From the NCBI GenBank assembly GCA_035463295.1, contig DATHTK010000046.1, positions 1 through 14,618 of the forward strand: a DNA stretch of 14,618 nucleotides. Reading direction: 5' to 3'. This document shows positions 6,717 through 13,762 of the stretch, one piece after another; position 1 is the stretch's first letter, and every line of letters starts with the position of its first letter. The notes beneath the pieces were generated by a model. It worked only from the letters and a program-made list of their open reading frames with translations, did no database searches and was not told the DNA's origin. Made by a program: the position numbers and the translations under genes. This DNA comes from DATHTK01 sp035463295. Its GTDB lineage: Bacteria > Actinomycetota > Rubrobacteria > Rubrobacterales > Rubrobacteraceae.

Positions 6717-8126
6717 TTATCCCGCGCCGACGATCAGCAGGGTGGCGAGCATGACTATGCCGCTGACGAAGAGCGTGATGGTGGTGTAACCCATGATGTC
6801 GCGGACGCTGAGCCCTGCGATGGCGAGGATCGGGATCGTCCAGAACGGTTGGATCATGTTGGTCCACTGGTCGCCGTAGGCCACGCCCATGATCACGGGC
6901 GCAGGGTCGGTCCCGAGCTTCTCGGCCGCTTCGAGGAAGATCGGGCCTTGTATGGCGAATTGTCCGCCGCCAGACGGGACGAAGAAGTTGACGATGCCGC
7001 CCGAGATCATGGCCCACGCGCTCAGCGTCCCCGGGGTCGAGATGTTCACGAAGAACTGGCTGAAGACCTCCACGAGCCCGGTGGCCGACATCATGCCGAG
7101 GATGCCCGCGTACAGCGGGTACTGGAGTAACACGTTGCCCACCGTCCGGCCCGCTTCGGTGATCAGCTCCACGAGCTCGCGCGGTGAGCTGACGATCAGC
7201 AAGATCGCGGCCAGGAAGCTCCAGTTGACGATGTCCAGCGTGAGCGCGAAGCCCTCCTGGGCGAAGTACACTACCAAATAGAGCACGAGCGCCACCCCGA
7301 GCGCGAGCGTCAGGATACGAGCGCCGTCTATCCTCTGGGCGGGGCTGGCGGGTTGCTCCGGAGGCCCTTCGGGGGTATCAGGTGAGTCCGCGCGTGGCGC
7401 GCCTTCGTCGGCTGTGCTCACTCCGCTCTCGTCGTTCTCTGCCTCCTCCGGGTACCTGTCCGCCAGCTCTACGATAGGGTCGTCGGGCTTCGGACGGAGC
7501 AGCACCATCGCGCCGGTCACCACGGCGAGCGTAACGACCGCCGCGATAATGTTCCAGGTGGCGAAGGTAGTCTGGGTGATCGGCACCAGCCCGAACTCCA
7601 GATCCTCCAGGAAGCTGCCGGGCGTCGCGGCGGCCAGAGGGCCGGAGCCCGAGTAGCCCATGTGCCAGATGACGTACCCCGAGTAGGCGCTGGCTACCAG
7701 CAGCGGATAGTGCAGCCGGAGGCCGCGCGAGTGCGCAACCCTGGCGACCTCCACCGCGACTATTCCACCCACGATCAGGCCCAGAGCCCAGGAGATGAGC
7801 GAGGCGAGACCGGCTATCACAGTCACGAACGCGTAGGCCATCGCCGGGGTGCGGGGGAAGCGAGCGATTCGCTGGAGCATCCGCTGGACCGGGCGTGTGT
7901 GGGCCAGCGTATAGCCGAGCACGAGCACGATGGCGATCTGGGCGATGAAGTCGAGTAGCCCCGCCAGCCCGTCGCCCCAGCCCCGAACTATCTCCAGCGG
8001 TCCGCTGTCGGTGAGGCCCAGCGCCGCCAGCGCGACCACGAAGGTCAGCACTATAGCGAAGACGAGCGCGTCCGGCATCCAGCGCTCGACGATGTACACC
8101 AGAGGGCGGGCGACGGCTCTCAGCAT
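6717..8126 (-). CDS. AtoE-family short-chain fatty acid transporter
   Basis: A 469-residue polytopic membrane protein of the AtoE/short-chain fatty acid transporter family, which in Escherichia coli accompanies acetoacetate and butyrate use. Family-typical stretches are visible: the amphipathic N-terminus (VERWMPDALVFAIVLTF), SAYSGYVIWHMGYSGS (146-161), FFVPSGGGQFAIQGP (381-395) and the C-terminal MGVAYGDQWTNMIQPFW region (413-429). Around ten hydrophobic helices are present. A long acidic, proline-rich hydrophilic loop (about 211-268) separates the two halves. The ATG start has AAAGGAG 5 nt upstream. The gene is divergent from the amidase, and a strong inverted repeat lies just in front of its ribosome-binding site. 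The substrate in this organism is unknown; a short-chain carboxylate is the family expectation. Confidence 0.92.
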   Translation of the reverse strand: MLRAVARPLVYIVERWMPDALVFAIVLTFVVALAALGLTDSGPLEIVRGWGDGLAGLLDFIAQIAIVLVLGYTLAHTRPVQRMLQRIARFPRTPAMAYAFVTVIAGLASLISWALGLIVGGIVAVEVARVAHSRGLRLHYPLLVASAYSGYVIWHMGYSGSGPLAAATPGSFLEDLEFGLVPITQTTFATWNIIAAVVTLAVVTGAMVLLRPKPDDPIVELADRYPEEAENDESGVSTADEGAPRADSPDTPEGPPEQPASPAQRIDGARILTLALGVALVLYLVVYFAQEGFALTLDIVNWSFLAAILLIVSSPRELVELITEAGRTVGNVLLQYPLYAGILGMMSATGLVEVFSQFFVNISTPGTLSAWAMISGGIVNFFVPSGGGQFAIQGPIFLEAAEKLGTDPAPVIMGVAYGDQWTNMIQPFWTIPILAIAGLSVRDIMGYTTITLFVSGIVMLATLLIVGAG

Positions 8127-8142
8127 ATCAGCTCCTTTGTTA

Positions 8143-8164
8143 CGTAGGCCGGGGGCGGCCTACG
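8143..8164. repeat. 9-bp inverted repeat in front of the atoE-like gene
   Basis: CGTAGGCCG (8143-8151) and CGGCCTACG (8156-8164) are perfect inverted arms around four G bases. On the minus strand the element ends 4 nt before the AAAGGAG ribosome-binding site and is flanked upstream by TTGACC (8164-8169). It could be an operator or an mRNA leader hairpin controlling translation of the transporter. If TTGACC were a -35 box, the repeat would fill its spacer, but the matching -10 (TACGTA) is poor and too close to the start codon. Confidence 0.55.
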
Positions 8165-8365
8165 GTCAAGGGCAGGCCGGGCGGCGCGCCCGACCCCGGC
8201 ACGGTAGCTGGCCGAGAACGAGCGCGACTTCGGGTAATGGCATTCATTCCGAACGATTCCCCCCGAGCTGCTCAGGTTTCCCCAATCCCAAACCGTCGAC
8301 GATAATAGCAAGTTCCGGAAGTGCCTGCACCTTTGCGAGGGGGCGTGTCGCTGGCTTCTCGTGTA

Positions 8366-8394
8366 TTGTCCTCGTCTGGCGACGCATGTACGCT
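8366..8394 (+). promoter_or_regulatory. Weak candidate promoter for the amidase
   Basis: TTGTCC (8366-8371) and TACGCT (8389-8394) are separated by 17 bp. Both hexamers are imperfect. An alternative -10-like GATAAT lies further upstream at 8301-8306 without a good -35 box. Confidence 0.25.
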
Positions 8395-8483
8395 GTATGA
8401 GGATCTTCTGGAGACGGTTTCGAAGAGGAGAACACCCGTTGCTCCCTGGGAATGTGGACCGAGGAGCGTCGACGGCAGGAGAC

Positions 8484-8489
8484 AGGAGG
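8484..8489 (+). promoter_or_regulatory. Ribosome-binding site fixing the TTG start of the amidase
   Basis: AGGAGG lies 6 nt before TTG 8496. This is the best ribosome-binding site in the frame and places the start just before the conserved LTATEMARRLRARELSAVEV helix. The in-frame ATG at 8532 has no such site and would cut into that helix. Confidence 0.8.
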
Positions 8490-8495
8490 AGAGGT

Positions 8496-9911
8496 TTGTC
8501 CGAGGAGATCTGCTTTCTAACGGCCACAGAGATGGCTCGTCGCCTCCGCGCGCGAGAGCTCTCGGCCGTCGAGGTGATGGAGGCTCACCTGGCCCGGATC
8601 GAACGGGTCAACGGGGAGGTCAACGCCATCGTCACGCTACTGCCCGAGAGGGCGATGGAGGCGGCTCGCGCCGCCGACGAGAGGCTCGGGCGGGGGGCTC
8701 CGGTCGGCTCGCTGCACGGGCTTCCCGTGGCGCACAAGGACCTGTTCCCGACAAAGGGCGTCCGCACCACCTTCGGCTCGCTCGTATACAGAGACTTCGT
8801 GCCGGATCTCGACGCCCTCATCGTAGAGCGGCTCAGGGAAGCGGGCGCGATCTCCGTCGGCAAGACAAACACCCCCGAGTTCGGGGCTGGCTCCCAGACC
8901 TTTAACGAGGTGTTCGGCGAGACGCTCAATCCCTACGACACCACGAAGACCTGCGGCGGGAGCAGCGGTGGAGCGGCCGTGGCCCTGGCCTGCGGCATGC
9001 TACCGCTCGCCGACGGGAGCGATATGGGCGGCAGCCTGCGCAACCCGGCCGCTTTCTGCAACGTCGTCGGCTTCAGACCTTCTCTGGGCAGGGTGCCAGC
9101 GTGGCCGGCGGTAGCGGCCTGGTTCCCCTTCTCCGTCGAAGGCCCCATGGCGCGCACCGTGGAGGACGCATCGCTCATGCTCGGCGCGATGGCCGGTCCC
9201 GACCCGCGATCGCCGGTCTCATTGCCCGAGCCGGGCGCCGTCTTCGCCCACCCCCCGGAGCGTGATTTCACCGGAGTGCGCCTCGCCTGGAGCCGGGACC
9301 TGGGCGGGCTGCCGGTGGACCCGCGCGTGACGGCGGTGCTCGAGGAGCGACGCGGCGTCTTCGACGCTCTGGGTTGCCTCGTCGAGGACGCCGAGCCGGA
9401 CTTTACCGGCGCCGACGAAGCCTTCAAGACGGGGCGAGCCTGGTACTACGAGCTCGCCTTCGGCGGGCTGCTCGACGATAACCGCGACAAGCTGAAGGAC
9501 ACCGTGGTCTCGGAGATCGAGGCTGGCAGGCGCCTCGGCGGTGCACAGCTCGGCGACGCCGAGAGACGTCGGACGGATCTCTACCATCGTATGCGTGCCT
9601 TTATGGAAAGGTACGAGTTCCTCATCCTTCCCGTGACCCAGGTGCCGCCCTTCGACGTCGAGCAGCGCTACGTCACCGAGATCAACGGCGTAGAGCTGGA
9701 AACGTACGTCGACTGGATGAAGTCCTGCTACTACGTCACGGCGACCGGCCTGCCCGCCATTTCGGTGCCCTGCGGCTTCACCCCGGAGGGCCTGCCGGTC
9801 GGGGTGCAGATCGTTGGCCGCTACCGGGACGACCTCGGCGTTCTCCAGCTCGCCCGTGCTTTCGAGGCGGCGACCGGCTTCGGCGAGCGCCACCCGCTCC
9901 TCGCAGAGTGA
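8496..9911 (+). CDS. Amidase-signature family hydrolase
   Basis: A 471-residue amidase-signature (GatA-like fold) enzyme that hydrolyses an amide to a carboxylate and ammonia. The Ser-cisSer-Lys triad is visible: Lys81 in VAHKDLFPT, the cis-Ser in GGSSGG (Ser156/157) and nucleophile Ser180 in GSDMGGSLRNPA. Length is normal. It is not obviously GatA: no gatC or gatB is adjacent, and the signature reads GSDMGGS rather than the usual GTDTGGS. The C-terminal half keeps the PVTQVPPF and LPAISVPCGF..EGLPVGVQIVG blocks common in catabolic amidases. The TTG start is supported by AGGAGG 6 nt upstream; an upstream extension to 8361 is not. It is divergent from an AtoE-type carrier and convergent with a GntR regulator, so a role in producing an organic acid from an amide or nitrile-derived substrate is plausible. 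The substrate cannot be read from sequence. Confidence 0.9.
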   Translation: MSEEICFLTATEMARRLRARELSAVEVMEAHLARIERVNGEVNAIVTLLPERAMEAARAADERLGRGAPVGSLHGLPVAHKDLFPTKGVRTTFGSLVYRDFVPDLDALIVERLREAGAISVGKTNTPEFGAGSQTFNEVFGETLNPYDTTKTCGGSSGGAAVALACGMLPLADGSDMGGSLRNPAAFCNVVGFRPSLGRVPAWPAVAAWFPFSVEGPMARTVEDASLMLGAMAGPDPRSPVSLPEPGAVFAHPPERDFTGVRLAWSRDLGGLPVDPRVTAVLEERRGVFDALGCLVEDAEPDFTGADEAFKTGRAWYYELAFGGLLDDNRDKLKDTVVSEIEAGRRLGGAQLGDAERRRTDLYHRMRAFMERYEFLILPVTQVPPFDVEQRYVTEINGVELETYVDWMKSCYYVTATGLPAISVPCGFTPEGLPVGVQIVGRYRDDLGVLQLARAFEAATGFGERHPLLAE

Positions 9912-9936
9912 CCCTCGCTCCGAACGTGAGCGACCC

Positions 9937-10584
9937 TCACCTGTCGAAGCTGGCGATGCCGCGCTCGATATCGTTCTTCATGTGCCACTCCATGCGCTCC
10001 TGCGCCACCCGGATGTCCTTGCGGCGGATGGCGTCGAGGATCTTCTCGTGCTCGTCACATATGGCGGCCTCTACCTCTGGGTCCGTGAGAAGCCGGCGAC
10101 GGGCTACCAGGATGGGCCCCCGGATGGTCCCCATGAGCTGGCGCAGAGGTCTCATCCGCGCGCTCTCGACCATCCGGTCGTGAAAGCGGGTGTTGGCAGA
10201 GAGCACCCCAGCGTGATCCCCGGCCGCCACCGCGGCCCGCGCCTCCTTTACAGCGGACGCCATCTCCTGTATCTCCTCCTCCGTGGCGAGGCCGGCCGCC
10301 CGATCCGCCACCAGACGCTCCAGCGCCATGCGACAGGTGTAGAGCTCGACGAACTCCTCCCGCCTCAGGTTCCTGACCACCCGTTCCGGTCCATGCGCGA
10401 CGAGCAACCCGTCCTGCTCCAGCTGCCGCAGCGCCTCACGCACGGGCGTCCGACTTACCCGTAACATCTCCGCCGTGCGGCTCTCGTGCAGGCCCTCCCC
10501 CGGAGCGTACTCGCCCTCCAAAATCTTGCGCCGCAACAACTCGTAGACCTGCTGGTAGAGCGGGGCAGACCTCTGAAGCGGCAT
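9937..10584 (-). CDS. GntR-family transcriptional regulator, FCD (FadR-like) subfamily
   Basis: A 215-residue regulator with an N-terminal winged helix (about 8-72, containing YQQVYELLRRKILEGEYAPGE and the recognition-helix region SRTPVREALRQLEQDGLL) and an all-helical FCD ligand domain (77-210). Three FCD metal-ligand histidines are present: His135 in NTRFH, His179 in DEHEKIL and His201 in MEWHMKND. The usual Asp of the first motif is Asn131, a common variant. FCD regulators bind organic acids, often through the metal. The ATG start follows GGAGGT at 8 nt. The gene is divergent from tctCBA, and the 153-bp gap between them contains a perfect palindrome over the tctC promoter, so it is most likely the repressor of the transport operon. 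It could also control the convergent amidase, but no matching palindrome lies in front of that gene. Confidence 0.94.
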   Translation of the reverse strand: MPLQRSAPLYQQVYELLRRKILEGEYAPGEGLHESRTAEMLRVSRTPVREALRQLEQDGLLVAHGPERVVRNLRREEFVELYTCRMALERLVADRAAGLATEEEIQEMASAVKEARAAVAAGDHAGVLSANTRFHDRMVESARMRPLRQLMGTIRGPILVARRRLLTDPEVEAAICDEHEKILDAIRRKDIRVAQERMEWHMKNDIERGIASFDR

Positions 10585-10607
10585 CGCTGCTTACCTCCAT
10601 TCCACAC

Positions 10608-10631
10608 GACGGTGCCAGACTGACCGTGCCA
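10608..10631. repeat. Direct repeat GAC(G/C)GTGCCA in the gntR-tctC gap
   Basis: GACGGTGCCA (10608-10617) and GACCGTGCCA (10622-10631) match at 9 of 10 bases with a 14-bp period. They lie just upstream of the gntR ribosome-binding site on the minus-strand side, where a regulator could control gntR itself. There is no sequence similarity to the GTATAC palindrome. Confidence 0.45.
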
Positions 10632-10661
10632 CCGACGAATTCCGTCGACCTCGCAACGCTG

Positions 10662-10690
10662 TTGACGAACCTCTTTGTATACCGTATCCT
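10662..10690 (+). promoter_or_regulatory. Promoter of the tctCBA operon
   Basis: TTGACG (10662-10667) and TATCCT (10685-10690) are separated by exactly 17 bp, the best promoter in the window by hexamer match and spacing. The predicted start is near 10697, giving a leader of about 40 nt before tctC. The -10 box lies inside the 20-bp palindrome, so bound repressor would block RNA polymerase. Confidence 0.7.
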
Positions 10691-10703
10691 GTATACAGGA
10701 TAC
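10684..10703. promoter_or_regulatory. Perfect 20-bp palindrome, candidate GntR operator
   Basis: GTATCCTGTATACAGGATAC equals its own reverse complement over all 20 bases. It covers the -10 box and the predicted transcription start of tctC. The central GTATAC is the core also found in operators of FCD regulators such as ExuR/UxuR. A second GTATAC lies 14 bp upstream (10677-10682) in the promoter spacer and may be a partial secondary site. Assignment to the adjacent GntR protein is inference from position and symmetry. Confidence 0.75.
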
Positions 10704-10736
10704 CGCAAAGGGAAGCGGACCGAAAGGGGAAAAGGG

Positions 10737-11723
10737 ATGAAGGGGCTGATAAGCAGGCGGGACTTCCTACGGGCGAGCGGCGGCGGGCTCGCAGGAGTAT
10801 ACGTGCTGGGGCTTGCGGGCTGTGGAGGAGAGCAAGGTGGAGGCGAAGGCGGCAGCTGGGAGCCCACGCAGAACGCGGTCATGATAGTGCCTTTCGAGGC
10901 TGGCGGCGGGAGCGACATCCTGGGGCGGGCGATGGCTGCCGGGATCGAGGAGGTCCGGGACGTCAACATAAGCGTCGAGAACCGGGCCAGTCAGACGGGG
11001 GCGGTAGGGTATTCGTATCTGCTGGAGCAGGAGGGCGACCCGCACTTCCTGCTCGCCTCCGAGACGGCTGGAGTGGCGCTACCCATAACGGCCGACACGC
11101 CGTGGACGTGGGAGGATTTCACGCCGGTAGCCCAGATCGCCGAGGATGCGACGCTCCTGATCGTGCCGCAGGACTCCGAGCTCGAGTCGTTGCAGGACGT
11201 GATCGACGCGGCGCAGCAGGGGCGGATCACGGTTGGAGTAGCCGGTGCTACCGGGCTGGATACCATCGTGTTCTCACTGGTCGAGGAGAGCGAGGGCGTC
11301 GAGTTCGAGCGGGTGGTCTTCGAGTCGGGCGGCGAGATCATAACCGCCATGCGTGGCGGCAACATCGACATAGCGAGCCTCAACCCCGGCGAGGTCATCG
11401 GCCAGCTGGAGTCCGGGGACCTCAAGGCGCTGGTGGCGTTCGCCGACGAGAGGTACGAGGGAGAGCCGCTCGCCGAAGTACCGACCGCCAAGGAAGAGGG
11501 TGTCGACGTCTCGTTCACGCAGTACCGTGGCGCCTTCGCTGCTGGCGGGATCTCCCCGGAGGAGCGGAAGTACTGGGCCGATGCTCTGGTGGAGTGGACG
11601 GAGACGCAGAGCTACGACAAGTACATAGAGGACAACTACCTGATCTCCGTGGTCCGCACGGGAAAGGAGTTCGAGAACTACCTCGAGGAGTATGAGCAGA
11701 CCCTGCGGGACGTGCTCGGATAA
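10737..11723 (+). CDS. tctC: Tripartite tricarboxylate transporter substrate-binding lipoprotein (TctC/Bug family)
   Basis: A 328-residue extracytoplasmic receptor of the TctC/Bug family that captures an organic acid for TctAB. The N-terminus combines a twin-arginine motif (SRRDFL, Arg7-Arg8) with a lipobox (LAGC, Cys29) followed by a Gly/Glu-rich tether, so it is probably exported folded through Tat and anchored as a lipoprotein. The Bug motifs are present: VPFEAGGGSDILGRAMA (51-67), VENRASQTGAVGY (80-92), the TPVAQIAEDATLLIVP block and a VPTAKEEGVDV segment near the C-terminus. ATG 10737 is chosen because AGGGGA precedes it by 6 nt and the signal peptide begins right after; the frame extends further upstream only by chance. 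It is first in the operon, with tctB 11 bp downstream, and controlled by the palindrome-overlapped promoter. The ligand cannot be assigned; Bug proteins bind diverse carboxylates. Confidence 0.93.
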   Translation: MKGLISRRDFLRASGGGLAGVYVLGLAGCGGEQGGGEGGSWEPTQNAVMIVPFEAGGGSDILGRAMAAGIEEVRDVNISVENRASQTGAVGYSYLLEQEGDPHFLLASETAGVALPITADTPWTWEDFTPVAQIAEDATLLIVPQDSELESLQDVIDAAQQGRITVGVAGATGLDTIVFSLVEESEGVEFERVVFESGGEIITAMRGGNIDIASLNPGEVIGQLESGDLKALVAFADERYEGEPLAEVPTAKEEGVDVSFTQYRGAFAAGGISPEERKYWADALVEWTETQSYDKYIEDNYLISVVRTGKEFENYLEEYEQTLRDVLG

Positions 11724-11734
11724 GGGGAGCCAGC

Positions 11735-12214
11735 GTGAGGGAGAAGGTTCCCGACCTCATCGGTGCGGGCCTCCTCATGGCCCTCGGGGTGGCGTTCGCC
11801 GTGGGCGCCGCCCTGAACTTCCAGTTGTTCGGTGAGGGTGGAAGGATAGGGTCGGGGTTCATGCCCTTCGCCGCCGGGGTGTTGCTGGTGGCGTTCGGGG
11901 CGATGGTCGGGGGAGAGGCTCTGCTGGGACGCCGACCGGAGGACGAGTCCGGCGGCGGGACCGGCGAGGAGGGCTCCCGTTACACCGTCGCCGTGGTCTT
12001 CGGACTCACGTTCGCGGCGGTGCTGCTCATTCCGGTGCTCGGGTTCCTCGTCTCGTTCGGGCTCCTGGTCTTCGCGCTCGTGGCGTTCGTGGAGGAGGGA
12101 GGGTTGGTGCTCGGCGCCGCTATGGGAGTAGTCGCGGCGTTGCTGACGTGGTTCGTCTTCGTCTTCTTCCTGCAGATACCGTTGCCCGGCGGGTTCCTTG
12201 GGGTCGGGGGGTAG
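11735..12214 (+). CDS. tctB: Tripartite tricarboxylate transporter small membrane subunit (TctB)
   Basis: A 159-residue membrane protein with four to five hydrophobic segments (about 7-27, 42-62, 84-119 likely two helices, 124-147) and a hydrophilic, acidic Gly-rich loop (64-82). The TctB signature appears as RIGSGFMPFAAGVLLVAFG (37-55) after the first helix, and the C-terminal FFLQIPLPGG (144-153) is also typical. It forms the small subunit that works with TctA in sodium-coupled uptake in known systems. The GTG start lies 11 bp after the tctC stop, with GGGGAG upstream. The tctA start follows its stop by only 3 bp, so the genes are translationally coupled. Length is normal for the family. 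Confidence 0.9.
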   Translation: MREKVPDLIGAGLLMALGVAFAVGAALNFQLFGEGGRIGSGFMPFAAGVLLVAFGAMVGGEALLGRRPEDESGGGTGEEGSRYTVAVVFGLTFAAVLLIPVLGFLVSFGLLVFALVAFVEEGGLVLGAAMGVVAALLTWFVFVFFLQIPLPGGFLGVGG

Positions 12215-12217
12215 CGG

Positions 12218-13705
12218 GTGGAGCTGCTCGACCAGATACTCGGCGGGTTCGCGACGGCGGCGACACCCGTCAACCTGATGTACTGCTTTATCGGGGTGGT
12301 GCTCGGGACCGTCATAGGGCTCTTGCCGGGGCTCGGATCGGCGACGGGGGTGGCGCTTCTGTTGCCGCTAACGCTCACGCTCGAGCCGGTGACGGCACTC
12401 ATCATGCTCGCCGGGATCTACTACGGAACGCAGTACGGGGCCACGATCAGCTCGGTCCTCATCGCCACGCCGGGCGATTCGGCTACCGTAGTGACGACTA
12501 TCGAGGGGTACCAGATGGCCCGGAAGGGCCGGGCCGGCCCGGCGCTCGCCATCGCCGCGGTAGCGTCGTTTCTCGCCGGGACGATCAGCATAGTCCTCCT
12601 GATGACCCTGGCCCCGCTCTTCGCGCGTTTCGCGCTCAACTTCGGACCGCCAGAGACCGTGGCGCTCATGGTGCTGGGGTTCGCGGGCGTGATCGGGTTC
12701 AGCGGTACTTCGAGGACCAAGGGGCTCGCGATGGCGGCCTTCGGGCTGGCGATGGCCACCATCGGGCTCGACCCGCAGACCGGAGCGCCCAGGTTCACTT
12801 TCGGGAACGTCGAGCTGCTCGGCGGCATCGGGTTCCTGGAGGTCGTCATCGGGCTCTTCGCCGTCGCGGAGGTCATGTCGCAGGTGCACCGCGGCGCCAG
12901 CGCCCCGATCCGGACGCGCTTCAGGGACATGCTCCTTACCCGGGAGGACTGGCGTCGCTCGCGGATGGGGATAGTGCGCGGCGGCTTTCTGGGCTTCTTT
13001 ATGGGGGTGCTGCCGGGGGCCGGGGCGACGCTCGCCTCTTTCTTCAGCTACGACGTGGAGCGGCGTGTAAGCCGGCACAGGGACGAGTTCGGCAATGGGG
13101 CAATAGAGGGGGTGGCGGGGCCGGAGGCGGCGAACAACGCGGCCGTGAACGGCGCGTTCGTACCGACCCTCACGCTCGGGATACCGGGCTCCGGGACGAC
13201 GGCCGTGCTGCTCGGAGCCTTCCTGCTCTTCGGCATCCAGCCCGGACCGCTGCTTCTCGAGCAGCAGCCGGACCTCGTCTGGGGGCTCATCGCCTCGTTC
13301 TATATAGGGAACGTGATTCTGCTCTTCCTCAACCTCCCGCTCGCCCCCGCCTTCGCCTCGATCCTGAGACTGCGATACGGGATGCTCTATCCGCTGATCC
13401 TGCTGCTGTGCTTCGTCGGGGCGTACGCTATAGAGAACCGGCTCTGGGGCGTATGGCTCGCCTTCGCCTTCGGCGTGATCGGTTACTTCATGAAGCGCTA
13501 CGACTATCCGGCCGCGCCGGTGATCCTCGGCCTGATCCTCGGCGGTCTCTTCGAGGAGGCGCTCATGCAGACCTCCTCCATGAGCGGAGGGGATTTCACG
13601 ATCTTCTTCCAGCGGCCCATCGCGCTCGTGCTGTTCGTCCTCGCAGCGCTGGTCATCCTCGGACCGTACATCGCCAAGGGGGTGAGCCGGCTGAGCCGGA
13701 GGTGA
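12218..13705 (+). CDS. tctA: Tripartite tricarboxylate transporter large membrane subunit (TctA)
   Basis: A 495-residue, strongly hydrophobic permease with about a dozen membrane helices. Both halves of the TctA fold carry conserved re-entrant-type motifs: GLLPGLGSATGVALLLP (34-50), GIYYGTQYGATISS (66-79), TPGD (84-87) and EGYQMARKGRAGPAL (96-110) in the first; VLPGAGATLASFF, GPEAANNAA (301-309) and GIPGSGTTAVLLGAF (321-335) in the second. The GTG start has no strong ribosome-binding site and sits 3 bp after tctB, so translation probably depends on coupling. Length matches TctA proteins. Together with TctB and TctC it makes a complete secondary transporter. The CoA-transferase begins 57 bp downstream, most likely in the same transcript because no terminator is visible between them. 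Confidence 0.95.
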   Translation: MELLDQILGGFATAATPVNLMYCFIGVVLGTVIGLLPGLGSATGVALLLPLTLTLEPVTALIMLAGIYYGTQYGATISSVLIATPGDSATVVTTIEGYQMARKGRAGPALAIAAVASFLAGTISIVLLMTLAPLFARFALNFGPPETVALMVLGFAGVIGFSGTSRTKGLAMAAFGLAMATIGLDPQTGAPRFTFGNVELLGGIGFLEVVIGLFAVAEVMSQVHRGASAPIRTRFRDMLLTREDWRRSRMGIVRGGFLGFFMGVLPGAGATLASFFSYDVERRVSRHRDEFGNGAIEGVAGPEAANNAAVNGAFVPTLTLGIPGSGTTAVLLGAFLLFGIQPGPLLLEQQPDLVWGLIASFYIGNVILLFLNLPLAPAFASILRLRYGMLYPLILLLCFVGAYAIENRLWGVWLAFAFGVIGYFMKRYDYPAAPVILGLILGGLFEEALMQTSSMSGGDFTIFFQRPIALVLFVLAALVILGPYIAKGVSRLSRR

Positions 13706-13762
13706 ACGAACGGCATCTTGGAGCTCGAATGTGTCGTGGAAGCTGTGCTAGATGGAGGGTAA

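Larger units (their letters stand above)
8127..8495. other. 369-bp divergent intergenic region (atoE-like / amidase)
   Basis: No convincing gene is present; the frame open upstream of the amidase lacks a ribosome-binding site. The region holds, from left to right, the atoE ribosome-binding site, a 9-bp inverted repeat (8143-8164), a 6-bp GC hairpin (8178-8192), GGTTT and AAACC arms 10 bp apart (8275-8294), GATAAT (8301-8306), a weak promoter candidate (8366-8394) and the amidase ribosome-binding site (8484-8489). It probably carries regulation for both divergent genes. Confidence 0.6.

Noticed and set aside
8361..8495. An upstream extension of the amidase, starting at GTG 8361.
   Set aside because: The extension has no Shine-Dalgarno sequence and its Arg-rich translation shows no similarity to amidases. 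AGGAGG before TTG 8496 is decisive.
9912..9936. CGCTC / GAGCG arms and repeated ACCCTC between the amidase and gntR stops, considered as a terminator.
   Set aside because: The stem is only 5 bp with no T-tract on either strand.
13706..13762. After the tctA TGA stop, the same frame stays open for 18 codons to a TAA that abuts the CoA-transferase ATG, hinting at readthrough or a leader peptide.
   Set aside because: It is short, no ribosome-binding site precedes its TTG, and TctA already has its normal length. Chance is the simpler reading.
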